DNA from: Cladorrhinum sp. PSN259
Lineage: Eukaryota; Ascomycota; Sordariomycetes; Sordariales; Podosporaceae
Reading direction: 5' to 3'
NCBI GenBank assembly: GCA_033725935.1
Contig: MU867110.1
Location: 124,001-188,000, forward strand
Length of the DNA: 64,000 bases
Every line of letters begins with the position of its first letter. Position 1 is the stretch's first letter. The notes under the pieces were generated by a model. The model had not been told where the DNA came from and made no database searches. It saw only the letters and a list, made by a program, of their open reading frames with translations. A program made the translations under genes and the position numbers. Of this stretch, positions 31,596 to 43,699 are shown piece by piece.

Positions 31596-34500
31596 TTTGT
31601 ATCAAAGCTATTTAAGCTGTACTCGCCGAGTTTAAACCCTGTATGTTTAAGGCTTTATTAGCAAATGGCTTAACAGCGACTTGAAGCAAACAGCGGGTGG
31701 CGCAACAATGTCGGGAGTTCAATTCGAATTATCAAGTTGCACGTGGCAAGAAGATCGCAACACCAAAGCGACCATCGACAGCTGTCATAACCCACCTTAA
31801 TTCGAGGAACAAAATTCCAAGGACCTCCGGCGCGGCCCAGCCCCTATCTCAGCGGAGTGATGGCCGTACAAGGCCTGTTCTTACGTCCCGGGCCACTTTC
31901 TCCAAACAGTATTGCAGGTTGTTCGTCGTGAATGACCGAGCACGCGAACTCGAATGTAAATCAGTGAGAAAAAGAAGTCGCGAAAAGAAGCTCCCCAGAC
32001 GTGGTGAGGCAGGTCGATCAAAAAACGGGAAATTGGCGCGCAAGAAGCCGATCGGGAGAAGGACCGAGCACCAGCAGCACGACTGTGCGTGTCTTTTGGT
32101 CGAAGCGACAGGCGACGACGGGCGACAAGGGGGGCGAGCTGAGAAGAAGAATTCAAGGCAAGAAGGCGCGAATTTGAAGAAATCGCGAAACCTCGAAGCC
32201 GATGACCAGCCGATGGTCGACGAGCACTGAAGCAGATGGAGAAAGGGAGAGAGGGCGTCTCAGCTGCTGAAGGAAGTCGTGAAATCGCAAGCGAAATGAT
32301 TGACTTTAAAGGTGATGGGGTTGGTTCTGGGGTGGCTCTCCCAGGTGCTGCACCAGAACGATGGGGGAGCAAGGAGTACCAGAGAGGAATAGCGGGCAGA
32401 CCCCGAAGAAATTAGCCAGTGGGCAAGACACTGGGTGCACGGGACAGTTTGATGGAGGGTGATAGCAGATGGCCTGACAAACATATCTAATTGCTAGCAG
32501 TCCTCATCGCAGCCCAGCCGCGGCAAAGTACCGAATACCTTTGAACCAGCTAAATCCGTCCAGACCCGCCGCCCACAGCGAGATGGACGCTGGGCATTGG
32601 GGCATTTGGATTTGAATTGAGAGTGATGGGACCTGGCGGATGTTCACCTCAAGAGAGGTTTGCCCAACCAAACCTCCGAAAAACCATGGCCCCCAGTTTC
32701 GCTGCAGTTGCTTTGCATTCTGCACTCCACAGCGGACTCCATTGCCGTACATGGATGGATTACATTGCCAGTTCTATTCGGCCGCCCATTTGCAATTGAA
32801 TCTCAGTCATTTTGGAGCTGGAGAATGATGATTAACAATGGCAATCAATGGCTGGGGAAAAGGAATTGGGGTGGAATGAATCAGTCAGTGCGTCCGTCAG
32901 CCTGACTTGCAGACTTGCAGACCGCCCGCCCGCCGCGAATGGCCTGGGTCCAGGATCCCAATTCCCGGCAGGCGGTCCTGGACTTTTTTTGCAGCAGAGA
33001 TGCCCCTTTCTCCTTTTTACGAGGCTCCGTGGGCCAACTAGAAGAGGTAGAAGAGGATCTCGAAAGTAAATATTATGTGCTTCGTCTGTAATCTTTCAAG
33101 CAGCCAGGCCCAAAGTCCCAGCATCACCACCTGTCCCGGGCAGCAACCTGCATGCACGAGAGCCCCTGGGAAAGTGGCGAAAAGGCAGCCACATGGCAGA
33201 GCCTGCTCAAGGTGGGCGTCTTTTATTGCAGCATTGCTTTCCATGGGCTAGTTTGGTTGTGATTGATTGCATGAGAGCCCAGTCGCCCAATTGCATTGAA
33301 TTGCCCATGCCTGTCGAAACCAAAAGACACGGATTGCTCTCCACAAAACTTCGAGCCGCAACACCTCCACCGTTCCCACCCAGACAGCTCTCTGGCAGGC
33401 AATTCCCAGCGATAATCGTCTTGTTCGTCCATGGCATTTCGACGGTCCGCATTGCGCCAGGCCCGGGGTTGTTGGCAGAAGCTGCAGGCAGAGCACCACA
33501 TCCGCATTCTCGGCAGGGGATGCTGGGGCACATTTGAAATCAGTGGCCTGCTTGTTTCATTGGCTCTGTTACCGCCCGTCACGGTGATGGGTGAGCACTC
33601 AGCGCCGGGTTACAGCCAGTCAACTCTGCTGTATTGTCGCTGGGAAGTGCCTTTTTCTTCGCCCAAAGTGATTGTGTGTAGCGCCGACTCCGTACATCTC
33701 AGATGTTCCTGACTGCCGGATCCGACATTTTGACTGAACATCGGGAACCCGATCAACAAACTCGGCCGCCTCGACGGGCCTACAAGCAGAACCATGCCCC
33801 CGCGTTTGCAGGTCGGGTCCGTCCGCATTCTGTCCACGGGTTCTGCAACGGATGAAAATCCGAGATCGGTGTTGGAGTGCCATTCCGTTCAGGTACCCGC
33901 AAACCGTTGACTTTTCTTAATTGAAGATTGTTAAGAGAGGACGGGATGCGGAAGACCGAATAAGGGTATTGAAGGGTGAGTTCAAGCGATGTTGCTGCTG
34001 GGATCTGGAACACAGTTCTCCACTTCTGGTGAAGTCATTCGATTTATCTAAGCAAGCAACAACTACAAATAATACGAATAATAATCCCCCATTGTTGGCG
34101 ATAAAGAATACCAAGTCCCCGGGTGTGAAATGCTCGTGATGACTTTCGGGTTGAACAATCACAAAAAAGCAGCCACAGGAAAACGACTGCCTTCGACGCA
34201 CCGTGTCGAAAGCAGTTAGGCGCTCCCCCCGCCAAGCTAACCTTGTCGCGTGTTGTGTTGCGGGGAAAACTGGGGGTGGTTCAAGCGAGATGTGGCTCAA
34301 GTGTCACTTGAACCGATGACGTTGGAGAGAACTGTGGCTGGAGTGCTGCTGCGTGCCATTGTCGGCCCTCCAAATACGCCGACGCTTTCCATCCTCGGGA
34401 TATTCACATGCCATTGTTCCAAGTCCTTTGCCTGGACTCGGTAACAACTTCAAGCTTGAAAATAAACCTTCTACGTAACCGACTACCAAACACAATTCCC

Positions 34501-34722
34501 CTTGAGACGGACCAATCCTGGACACCTACCTAAGGCACCGAATATCAAACACCGGCGTTTCTTTTATACCTTTGACGGTTGGTTCGATGCGTGGATACTA
34601 AATACCGACACTCCCCTTGACCTCCGGTTCCCGATTTCTATCCCGACTGCACTGCACCACAACATACAGAAATCTGCGAATGGAGCGTGCGCGTGACCCC
34701 GTAATTCGGGATCAATAGCAAC
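31596..34722. other. Large divergent intergenic region (3.1 kb)
   Basis: The starts of the phosphatase (-) and the ABC transporter (+) face away from each other across 3.1 kb. Around 32600-33580 several frames are open on both strands, because the DNA is GC-rich and stop-poor. None has recognisable content or a splice chain. A CCTCGG at 34393-34398 lies about 330 bp upstream of the transporter start. A non-coding RNA or a fast-evolving gene cannot be excluded. Confidence 0.4.
34393..34398 (+). promoter_or_regulatory. CCTCGG element upstream of the peroxisomal ABC transporter
   Basis: CCTCGG is the core bound by the fungal fatty-acid regulators FarA/FarB (Ctf1-type zinc clusters), and peroxisomal beta-oxidation genes are known targets. 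Only one copy is seen in the proximal promoter. A hexamer occurs by chance about once in 2 kb on two strands, so this is suggestive only. Confidence 0.3.
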
Positions 34723-37451
34723 ATGGCGGCGCAATCAACATTACGCTCTTCGGCTGCCGAGGAGGCCATCGCCGCCTTCTTTGATAAATATCACCAAATA
34801 ATCCGTATCAAGCTGCGCAATACGACAAGGACGTCACGTCTCCTAGCAACTCTCGCGCTCGTCACCTCGATCGTACTCGCTGGCGAAGGCACTCGAAGGC
34901 GATGGAAACGGAAGCGCGCAGAAAGGGAGCAAGGACGGAAGCTAGTGCGCACCAATTCGTGGCTGCACAACAAGGACGGGTCTCGCACCATCTACGTCCC
35001 CTACAAGGATGGGACGTCCAAAGTGGTCATTTCCAGCACAAAACGGCTCACATTTGAGGCACATCGGCGATTATTCCTAAATCCACCTCGAGTATCTGGC
35101 CTGGGGGATCACCATGTTCCATCCGCCCAAACAAAGCCCGGGCTTAACCTCGCCTTCCTCCACCAGTTTCTCAGTTTGATGAGCATTGCGATACCCCGAT
35201 GGACCAGCAAGGAGGCAGGCCTATTAATTAGTCATGGAGCCTTCCTCATGCTGCGTACCTATCTTTCCTTGGTAGTTGCTCGTCTCGATGGTGAGATTGT
35301 AAGGGATCTCGTGGCTGGCAACGGTAAAGCATTCCTTATAGGCTTGGCCAAGTGGTGTGGTCTCGGTGGATTTGCCTCTTACACCAATGCAATGATCAAG
35401 TTCCTTGAGTCTAAGGTATCTATCGCCTTCCGGACCCGATTAACACGCTATATCCACGACTTATATCTTAACGACAACCTAAACTACTACAAGCTTCATA
35501 ACTTGGATGGCGGTGTCGGGCAAGGAGCCGACCAGTTCATCACTCAGGATCTCACACAGTTCTGTGCGGCTGCTGCAAACCTGTACTCGTCTCTCGGAAA
35601 ACCGTTTGTGGACATTTGTGTCTTCAACTATCAGCTGTACCGATCCCTTGGGCCACTAGCTTTGACAGGTCTTCTGAGCAACTATTTCTTGACAGCTAGC
35701 ATTCTCCGGAAACTCTCGCCACCATTCGGCAAGCTCAAGGCGGTTGAAGGACGCAAAGAGGGAGACTTCCGCAGCCTTCACGCTCGTCTGATTGCTAATG
35801 CCGAAGAAGTCGCCTTTTATGGTGGCGCAGAGATGGAAAAGACATTCCTAAACAAGGAGTTCAAGTCGCTCAAGAACTGGATGGAGGGTATCTACATGCT
35901 TAAGATTCGCTACAATATCCTCGAGGATTTCATTCTCAAGTACAGCTGGAGCGCTTACGGATATCTTCTCTCCTCCCTTCCTGTCTTCTTGCCCGCGTGG
36001 GGAGGCCTCGGCGGCGCAACGGAGCGGGCTGGCAGCCACAGCGGTGAGAAGCACGGCCGTGAGCGGGAAAGAATGAAGGATTTTATCACCAACAAGCGAC
36101 TGATGCTTTCGCTTGCTGATGCTGGTGGCAGAATGATGTACAGCATCAAGGACCTTTCCGAGTTGGCTGGGTACACCAGCAGAGTCTACACCCTCATCTC
36201 AACACTCCACCGAGCACACGCGAACGCTTACTACGTCCGCGGCAGAGATAACGAGCCATACTCGTTGTCAGATGTTCAGGGAACCATTCAGAAGGGCTTC
36301 GATGGCGTGCGTCTTGAGAACGTTCCGATTGTTGCGCCCGGCCTCTGGCCTCAGGGAGGCGAGGAACTAATCGAGAGCCTCGACATGATGGTTCGCCGCG
36401 GCGACCATCTGCTTATTTCGGGCCCCAACGGTATCGGGAAATCCGCTATTGCCCGGGTCATCGCTGGCCTCTGGCCCGTTTATAGGGGTCTGGTCAGTCG
36501 GCCGAAGATGAATGGCGAAGACGGAATCATGTTCCTGCCACAGAGACCCTACCTCAGCATCGGCACCCTTCGTGACCAGGTTATCTACCCTGATGGGGAG
36601 GCAGATATGCGTGAGAAGCGCAAGAGCGAGTACCACCTCAAACTTGCCCTTGAGGCGGCAAGGCTGGGATACCTGCCTGACCGCGAGGGCGGTTGGGATA
36701 CCCGCAAGGAGTGGAAGGATGTGCTGAGCGGTGGTGAGAAGCAGCGTCTAGCTATAGCTAGATTGTTGTATCATGAGCCTCAGTATGCATTTATTGACGA
36801 GGGCACGAGCGCAGTGTCGAGCGATGTTGAGGGACTGTTGTATGAGACGTGCAAGGAGAAGGGTATAAGTAAGTTCTCACTCTATATCTAAATTTGCATA
36901 TGGGCGAGGGCTGACATGTTATAGCACTTATCACGATTTCGACTCGAGCCTCGCTGAAGAAGTATCACACTTACAACCTAGTTCTTGGGCTGGGCGAGCG
37001 CGGAGACGAGTGGGAGCTCCAGCGTATCGGAACCGAGAGGGAGAAGATGGCAGTCGAGCGTGAGCTGCAGGATCTGAGGGAACGTATGGCTCAGGTTGAG
37101 AAGTGGAAGGCTAGACGGGAGGAGATCGAGGCTGAGTTGAACAAGGTGTGGGTTGCTGGTGAGGAGCTGAGCCCCCCACCATATGCAGAGAAGGAGGACC
37201 AGGCGAAGCAGTTGGCGGAGAAGGCGGGTGAGAGCGAAGGGAAAGAAGATGATAAGAAGAAGGAGGAAGAAGAGGAGAAGGAGCAAGTGCAGGAACAGGA
37301 ACAGGAGGAGCGGGCAGTGACAGAAGAGGATTCAGAGTTGACTCAAGACGAGTACCAAGAGGCGAGAAGCGTCATGGATGATGAGGAGGGAGAGTTGACA
37401 GAGACAGAGACCGGAACACCAAAGGTTGAGGGTTCGGGTATTGTGGTGTAA
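34723..37451 (+). CDS. pxa1: Peroxisomal long-chain acyl-CoA ABC half transporter (ABCD, PXA type)
   Basis: Two exons (34723-36868 and 36925-37451) around a 56-bp intron with a CTGAC branch site; 890 aa. The ABCD transmembrane domain starts with RRLFLNPPRVSGL and contains TRLTRYIHDLYLNDNLNYYK. The EAA-like motif is NAEEVAFYGGAEMEK (about 364-378). The ATPase domain has Walker A GPNGIGKS (about 567), signature LSGGEKQRLAIARLL (about 668) and Walker B AFIDEGTSAVS (about 688). Exon 2 gives the switch histidine-equivalent region TLITISTRASLKKYH, then a coiled coil and a Lys/Glu acidic tail. The position usually held by the switch His is Thr here (ISTRAS rather than ISHRPS), as I recall for fungal homologs. 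The family imports long-chain acyl-CoA into peroxisomes as a Pxa1-Pxa2 heterodimer. Pxa1 rather than Pxa2 is my choice from length and the C-terminal extension, moderately sure. Confidence 0.9.
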
Positions 37452-38829
37452 TCAGTGACACGACTGGGAGGAAGGCCTTCTTGGATAAGGAATGCTTCAA
37501 AGTAGATGATGGTTTTATGGCGGTTTTTGGTTGTTGGCTTTTTTCCCCTCCTATTCTCGGTTCTTAGCTGCCGTTACACATGATGTCTGGAAGAATCTAT
37601 GTACGATATATTCAATATGAATGCATGATGTGCATGCATATATGTATCGGTTATATATATTTTTTTGGGATGATGGTCTAGAATTCGGGTTTGGAAGATA
37701 TGGAAGTTCGGTACGTACCTCTATCTCCAGTTAGCCCGGGTGTGATGTTCCTTTTGGAGTCGTTAGTGGGTTCAATAGTCTCTTCCCAATGTGGTACTGT
37801 GGCTGCCTTCCCAATTTGGATTTAATGGGTTGGGGGCGGGAGGGGTGAAGGGGGTTCAACACTTGACGGGCACGGCGGGCAAGCCACTGCCGCCGCTTTT
37901 TCTGCTTGAGCGGTGTCATCCTGCACATCTCATTTGCTGAGGGGAAGTCTTGTGAAATTCCCCGTTGTTCCTTTCTTCGTTTGTGTGACAAGCGTTTGTT
38001 GCTTGCTGAACTTACACAACATGTGATTGAAACAATTCAGGAAAGGGACAGGCAGAGATGATCTTGATGTCTATCAATCAACGTCAACATATAAAACTTC
38101 TTTATCAAGCCGGTCACAAACGCCGCAAACAACGTGCCCCGGGAGATCCCAATCTCCTGATGCAGCAGCGCCTAGCCCAAAGGCAGGCTGGGAATATTCG
38201 CGATAACACCCTGGCAATCTGCGTATTAGTGGCGTTTTGCCTTTCCAGCTGGTGATGGAGAAACCATGAGATCTCCATTTCTCTTTTCTCTGGACCCCAG
38301 TCTCGTCGGTCAAGCAAAAAAGCACCAATGCACCCCGCGTGCGATTGTTGATCCTGGGCTGGGATCATTCCCATGGATAACCGGGGTCGGTCCAGAACAA
38401 GAAGAACGAACCAAGGCGGCAACGAGCTGCTGCAGGTCGCGAGGTTTGATCTGCAGTCTCTCTTGCTCGCACTCTTGTCATGTCAAACTTGTTGTAATCA
38501 TAATAACTAATAATAATAATAATATCAAGGCTGGATATGGGATTTTGCAAACGGGTAACTGCTACTTACCGGTTAGTTTGTTCCATTCACTATTTTTCTT
38601 GGGTTTCCTTTTTGTAATTGTGGTTTCTGGGGGATATCGATATTTGGAAGGTTTCATCGAAACGACGAGGTCAGCATCATCATCAATACCACCACCACCA
38701 CCGATCTGATACCACCACACCTCCTTGCCCCCTCCTAGACTTTGATCAGTCTCGCTTTCTCCTCCCGGGCGCGCGGCTGGGGCGCCGGCCTGTACTCAAG
38801 GAGGAAGACAGAGAACCGAAACACAAGTC
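37452..38829. other. Tandem intergenic region
   Basis: This 1.4-kb spacer precedes the membrane-protein gene. It contains small AT-rich tracts and a few short frames without recognisable content (for example 38266-38709). Confidence 0.45.
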
Positions 38830-40060
38830 ATGGCGCCCGGGAGTAGTCGATCGAGTCGATCCTCGATACGACTGTCACAGCCGATGCCCATGATCATAGA
38901 AGACGTCGCCGACACGTCTCGTCCTCACGTGCCTCCAAAATCACCAAATCGCCGTTCCATGGGACCTCCGCCTGTTGTCAGAAGCAACAGTAATAGGTCT
39001 CTAAGGTCATTATCAGGAACACCCCTTGCTACCATACCAGGTGGTGCTCCAAAATCCGAAGCACCTTCAGTCCTTCAAAAAGAAGGTAGAGGCACTCCAA
39101 CACAACCACAGCCCAGCGTCCACGGCGCCCCTCTTACGCCCCGGAAAGGCTGGTACCGATCAATACTCGCTGCTCTCCTCCTCACCGGCGTAATAGTAGG
39201 GTTATCCGTGGGCCTCACCATCGGCCTCCGTAAAAGGTACCATTCCCCCTTCTACCCACCTCTATAGTTGCCATCCATACTTACAATTCTCTCTCAGAAA
39301 ATCTTCCTCAAAAAGAGCAGATATCCCATTGAACCTCTTCCCAGCCGGTTCCTTCAGCTTCACCACAGCCCTGTCAAACATATCAACCTCTTGCACCTCC
39401 TCGTCCCTCCAATCATCATCCCAAACCTGGAAATGTTTTCCTTACGCCCTCCTGCAACCGGCAACGTACCACTGGACCATCTCGGCACCAAACTCGCACA
39501 CGTTCATCATCTCTTCCTCTCCACCGGCGCGGAACCCGTTTGCGCCGGCTTTCCAAAATATAACGATGAAACTGGTGGATGGAAACCAATACACCGAGCG
39601 GCTTACTTTTTCTGTGCCAATACCAAAGGCGGTCTCGGCAGAGGTTGAAACGCAGGGAGGGAAAAAGGTGGTGGCGACCTGCTGGTTCAATTCCACTGTT
39701 TTGAGCGCAACGTTGTGGACCAGAGTCAGGGCGAGTTTCCCCGAGAATATTACGAGCGTGGTGGTGCCGGCTAATACTGCTGCGCCGTCGTGGAGTCCGT
39801 GGCCGTTTGCTGTTGAGGTTTCGGAGAGGACAAGGGGTGCGGATAAGGGGGAGTGTAGGGATTCGAGAGGGAATGTTGTAGCTGTTGTTTCTGGGAACGG
39901 TACCAGCACCAGTGAAGGAGGGGGAGAAGCAGATGGGAACGAACAACAACCGGGAGGGGAATGTGGATGTGGATATAAGAATTTTGATTTGGGAGGTGAA
40001 AGTAAGGGGAATGGCACGGCGGCGGCTACAGCGAGTAGGAGGAGGAGAGGGAGGATATAG
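38830..40060 (+). CDS. Single-pass membrane protein of unknown function
   Basis: Two exons (38830-39236 and 39298-40060) around a 61-bp intron (GTACCA donor, CAG acceptor) give 389 aa; the phase fits exactly. Residues 1-105 are Ser/Pro/Arg-rich and probably cytosolic. One hydrophobic helix follows at about 109-132 (SILAALLLTGVIVGLSVGLT), then KRKSSSKRADIPLNLFPAGS. The outer part has several N-glycosylation sequons (NIT, NST, NGT) and a Gly/Cys patch (GECGCGYKN), and ends in a basic SRRRRGRI. I do not recognise the family. The layout, a type II membrane protein with a beta-rich-looking ectodomain (SFSFTTALSNISTSC, TWKCFPYALLQPATYHWTIS), resembles other fungal orphan surface proteins. The stop lies 2 nt before a GGAA microsatellite. 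Confidence 0.75.
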
Positions 40061-40387
40061 CGAGGAAGGAAGGAAGGAAAGGAAGGAAGGAAGGAAAGGA
40101 AGGAAGGAAGGGAAAAGGGATGATATACCCAAGTGGTGGTTTTGGAAGGATATTCATATGTGTATATGTATGTATATATAATGTTGTAAGTACACGAGAA
40201 ATAACTTTGTATATATATAATTTTAATACTTGTAATCATCAATTGCATGAACTCTTGGCTATTACAGTGGTAAGCATGTCTTTGGTGGGTTAGAAGCTGA
40301 AGAGCAAACATCAACGATTACAGCATCACCTTGTGTCTTTTGCTGAAGACTTGTATCATTGTCGGCATAGCTACATAATAAGAATGC
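40061..40387. other. Convergent 3' intergenic region
   Basis: Only 327 bp separate the stops of the membrane-protein gene (+) and the MFS gene (-). The GGAA repeat and TATATA-rich sequence (about 40160-40230) fill most of it. Confidence 0.55.
40063..40113. repeat. (GGAA)n microsatellite
   Basis: About 50 bp of GGAA/GGAAA units begin 2 nt after the stop codon of the membrane-protein gene. They would be transcribed in its 3' UTR. Slippage here could alter the 3' UTR but not the protein. Confidence 0.9.
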
Positions 40388-42261
40388 TCATAACGCTGCT
40401 TTCCCTCTAGACTCAAATGGTAGCAAAAGAACCAAGATACCAGCAGCAATGAATAAGGCACCGCTGGTGTACACTGGAGCCTCGGTTTTGAGGTTCGCAA
40501 ACATGGCAACAATTGGCTGCATCAAAGTCAGCTTCCTATATCTGGTCGCAAGAAAAAGGCGAGACAGTTACTTACCGCCATGATACCAAAAACCCTGTTA
40601 CATGTCGCCGCGAGCGCGTTACCAGTGCCTCGCTGAGGTGTAGGAAACAGCTCGGGGGTGAACGAGTACAACACAGCATACATGATGTTACTCGTAAAAT
40701 TGAACGCGCAGTTCCACCCGAGCAGAGAATCCGAGTTCGTAGCCGTCGTCGAGGCATACAAAAAGACTCCCGTCAACACTGTCGATAGCGCCAGAGTCCC
40801 TTTCCTCCCAAACCGAGGCAACTCAATCAACCAAGCTCCCAGCAACGCCCCCGGAACCCCCAAACTCGCTATGATCAACGAGTTCCTGTACGTCAACTCT
40901 GTCGAGCCATCCCCAAAGTCCACCCCCTTCTGAGACTGTATATACGGCAAGAAAGCATTATAGAGCGGGTATCCCAACCCAATAAACGCCCAAATAGCCA
41001 TTATCAATCCCGTCGAAAGCGCCATCTTCCTCGTCCCAAACAAAGTCCTCACCCTCTCAAACTTCACAACCTCCAACCTTCTCTTGACCACTGTCCCCGC
41101 GCCAGTTTTTTGTTGAACATACCCTGCCGGCTCGCACCTCCTCAAGTCCTCAACCGTCAGGCTGCACTCCTTCCCATTCCTTCTCGCAACCTCCCTGACG
41201 ATGCTAACCGCATCCTCGTCCCTGCCCTTTCCCACGAGATATTTGGGACTCTCATGAATATCGAACAGCAAAAACCGCACCAGAAACATGGCCAAGGTTA
41301 TACCTCCAACGGTAATCATGAACCACCTCCATCCCATATTCTCCGACTTTGCGCACTTCTCCGAGTCAGCTTGACAAGTCTTGTATCCCAAAAGCGGCCA
41401 GGCAATCGCAGTCCCAACCACCTGCGCTATCGCCCAGTCCACGCTCAAAACGGTCAACAACCACTGATGACTGGCCGGCAGGAACTCCAAAAAGATCGCA
41501 GAGTCGACTGGTAGGTTCCCTCCAACACCAAAGGACCACAAAGCCGCAAACGTGCATATCGCTCCGAAGTTTGGGGAACCGGCCGCTACGAGCCCGAAGA
41601 CGGCCGTGATGCCCAGCGTGAGGTTGAATGCCCATTTCCTTCCAAAGATGTCGCATCCGAATCCTATTTTTATGATCCAATCAGTTCATTTATGTCCCAT
41701 CAAAGCAAAGAAACTTTAGAGTGAAAAAAAAAGAAGATAAAAACATACCCCAAAATACAGCACCAGCCAACAGTCCCAAATTCTGCGACAGCGTCAACAG
41801 CGGCGGGTGCGTAGGTCCAAACTCGAGCGCAATGGGCGGGAGTATCAAGCTCGTAACGATGGGCCACAGGTTATCCGACGCCCAGCCGAAGCCGATCACG
41901 ACGAATAAAAAGTACTGGTATCTGCCCATTCCTATTTCTTGGATCTTTTTTATTTCGAAACTCAAAATATCAGCATTTTATAACATGGACAAGGTAAAGT
42001 AAGTAAGTAGGTGTGATCGAAAAAAAAAGGACATACGGCGCGATTCAGCACCCCAGCTTTTTGTTCGTAAACTGGGTCTATTTCTCCTTTCGGTAGTATC
42101 GTAGCGACTTCGTCGGAGTCTGAGGAGGAGTCATGATGCTGATGTTCATGTTGATGCTGATATTGTTGTTGTTGTTGTTGATGATGATGATGTTGAAGTT
42201 CGGGTCCAGAGGAGAACGTATCCTCTTCATTGGTTGTGCTGTTGATTTTAATGTCTGCCAT
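40388..42261 (-). CDS. MFS transporter (sugar-porter/SV2-like), substrate unknown
   Basis: Four exons: 42261-42037, 41944-41749, 41663-40576 and 40516-40388, giving 545 aa. After a cytosolic N-tail with a His/Gln-rich stretch (LQHHHHQQQQQQYQHQHEHQ, about residues 23-42), the first helix starts NRAIQEIGMGRYQYFLFVV, then GFGWASDNLWPIVTSLILPP. The MFS loop 2-3 motif is GFGCDIFGRKWAF. Twelve hydrophobic segments can be counted, with a large loop between helices 6 and 7 (DIHESPKYLVGKGRDEDAV). The ending PIVAMFANLKTEAPVYTSGA comes from the last exon. Exon 2 begins at ATCCAAGAA, because the earlier acceptor-like AG gives the wrong frame. The family contains organic solute transporters; the substrate cannot be read from sequence. 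An alternative start lies 11 codons upstream at 42294. Confidence 0.88.
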
Positions 42262-43699
42262 CTTTTTTTTTCTCTTTCTCCTTTCCTCACTCATAAAGCA
42301 GATCAATGATACCGCTTTCAAGAAGAAGAAAAGAGTAAGAGGTAAACCCGATGTAGAGGAGAGGGAAAGTAATGATGATAATGTCAAAATGTTAAGAATG
42401 AGACGAAAGCCTGGACTATATGGCCGCGCCGTTCTTGTTATCTAAGTTCTGTTTTCAGAATTCTCAAGTTTTCTTTTTAGTATTTAAAAAACGGCCTTCG
42501 ACGAGCCCGCAAAGAGAGAAAGAATGTACCATAACTGTTCAATAAGAAAAGAAAAGCAGAAGAACATATAAGTAATTTGTTCTACCCTGAACCTGAGCTT
42601 AATTTCTTCCCTCTCCCATACCACCTTACCGTGCCTACTGTACCTCACCCCTCACCCCCTCCCAACAAACGCAACCGACAAACCCGCCGCGGGCAAGCTC
42701 ATCAGACGAACCGACGATCCCTCCCCTCCCAGATCCTTCTGATTCTTCTTTCCACATCCCGGAATCCGAATCGGACCTTGGAATCTTTTACCTACCAAAA
42801 AAAAAAAAAAAAACACCCCCCGAGCGGAAAGTTCCTAGACTAGCGTATAATATTCAACCAAAAAGGCGTCATCAATGAACACGAAAAAAAGCTACCAAAT
42901 TGCGCCATAACAGAAAGAACCAACCAAAAATCTTCAAAGAGAAGGAGGAAAGGAAATAAACTTTTTTTTTGCCCCGATCGGTTACGAGCGCAACCTACGG
43001 GCATGTCCGTCCCGCAGGTAGTAAAAGGAAAAGAAAAAAAAAGGCTTATTTTGACCGGGTTGGTGACGCAGATGGCGTCAAGCTGCACGAAAATCGCAAG
43101 AAAAGTAGAGGTGTTCACCGCAACATAATTGCCCACCAATACCACCGAGTGGAGGGTTTCGAGCATGCAAGTATGTATTCGGAAAACCAGATTTCAACCA
43201 CACATTGATTCTTGTTTGCCCGTTCCGGCAGACGGGTGAGGACATGCATGAATTTCACATGTACGAGAGAAAATCATTTCCCGATTTACACAGTACAGCT
43301 TGAGTGTCACCTTCCCCCTCGTGCCCCTTTACCCCAGATCTTGGCATTACTGTTTGTATCACCCTTCTGAACCACAAAAGCTTCACCCACACCCGAATGT
43401 TATTTTCATAAAGACAAGACAAGACTTGTATTTGGTCATTTTCTTGGCGAGGAACAGTCCTCATCCTCATCATCTATGAATTACGTGGACATGTATTCTT
43501 CCCTCCCAAATCCTATGATAAAACTCATCGCGTATAAACCCTTCATCTTTCCCTTCCACAAAAATTATGACCATATCTCCTCGATGTTTCTTGTCATAGT
43601 TGGTTACCCTTATGTTGTCCCCGAATATTCTGCCTCAACTGGCAGAGAAGATATTTGCCTACTGAAAACAAAAACAAGGTCTCCGATAAAGGAAAGCGA
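42262..43699. other. Tandem intergenic region
   Basis: This 1.4-kb region holds the promoter of the MFS gene and the 3' end of the 938-aa gene. It has an A-run of about 18 at 42797-42815 and another near 43025-43040. No gene was recognised. Confidence 0.45.

Noticed and set aside
31697..32230. 177-codon plus-strand basic frame
   Set aside because: No family resemblance, no splice pattern and strongly basic composition typical of chance GC-rich frames. It lies in the divergent upstream region.
33193..33582. Overlapping open frames on both strands (about 108-119 codons)
   Set aside because: Simultaneous openness on both strands indicates stop-poor composition, not coding. No motif was recognised.
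39442..40314. 290-codon minus-strand frame, hydrophobic and proline-rich
   Set aside because: It is antisense to the second exon of the membrane-protein gene, whose exon phases fit well. The frame's hydrophobic and Pro-rich content comes from the reversed GGAA and Ser/Thr codons.
41945..41965. Earlier acceptor (TTTTGAG) for MFS exon 2, giving MSFEIKK...
   Set aside because: It puts the exon out of phase with exon 1. The AG before ATCCAAGAA is in phase and gives the family's NRAIQEIGMGRYQ.
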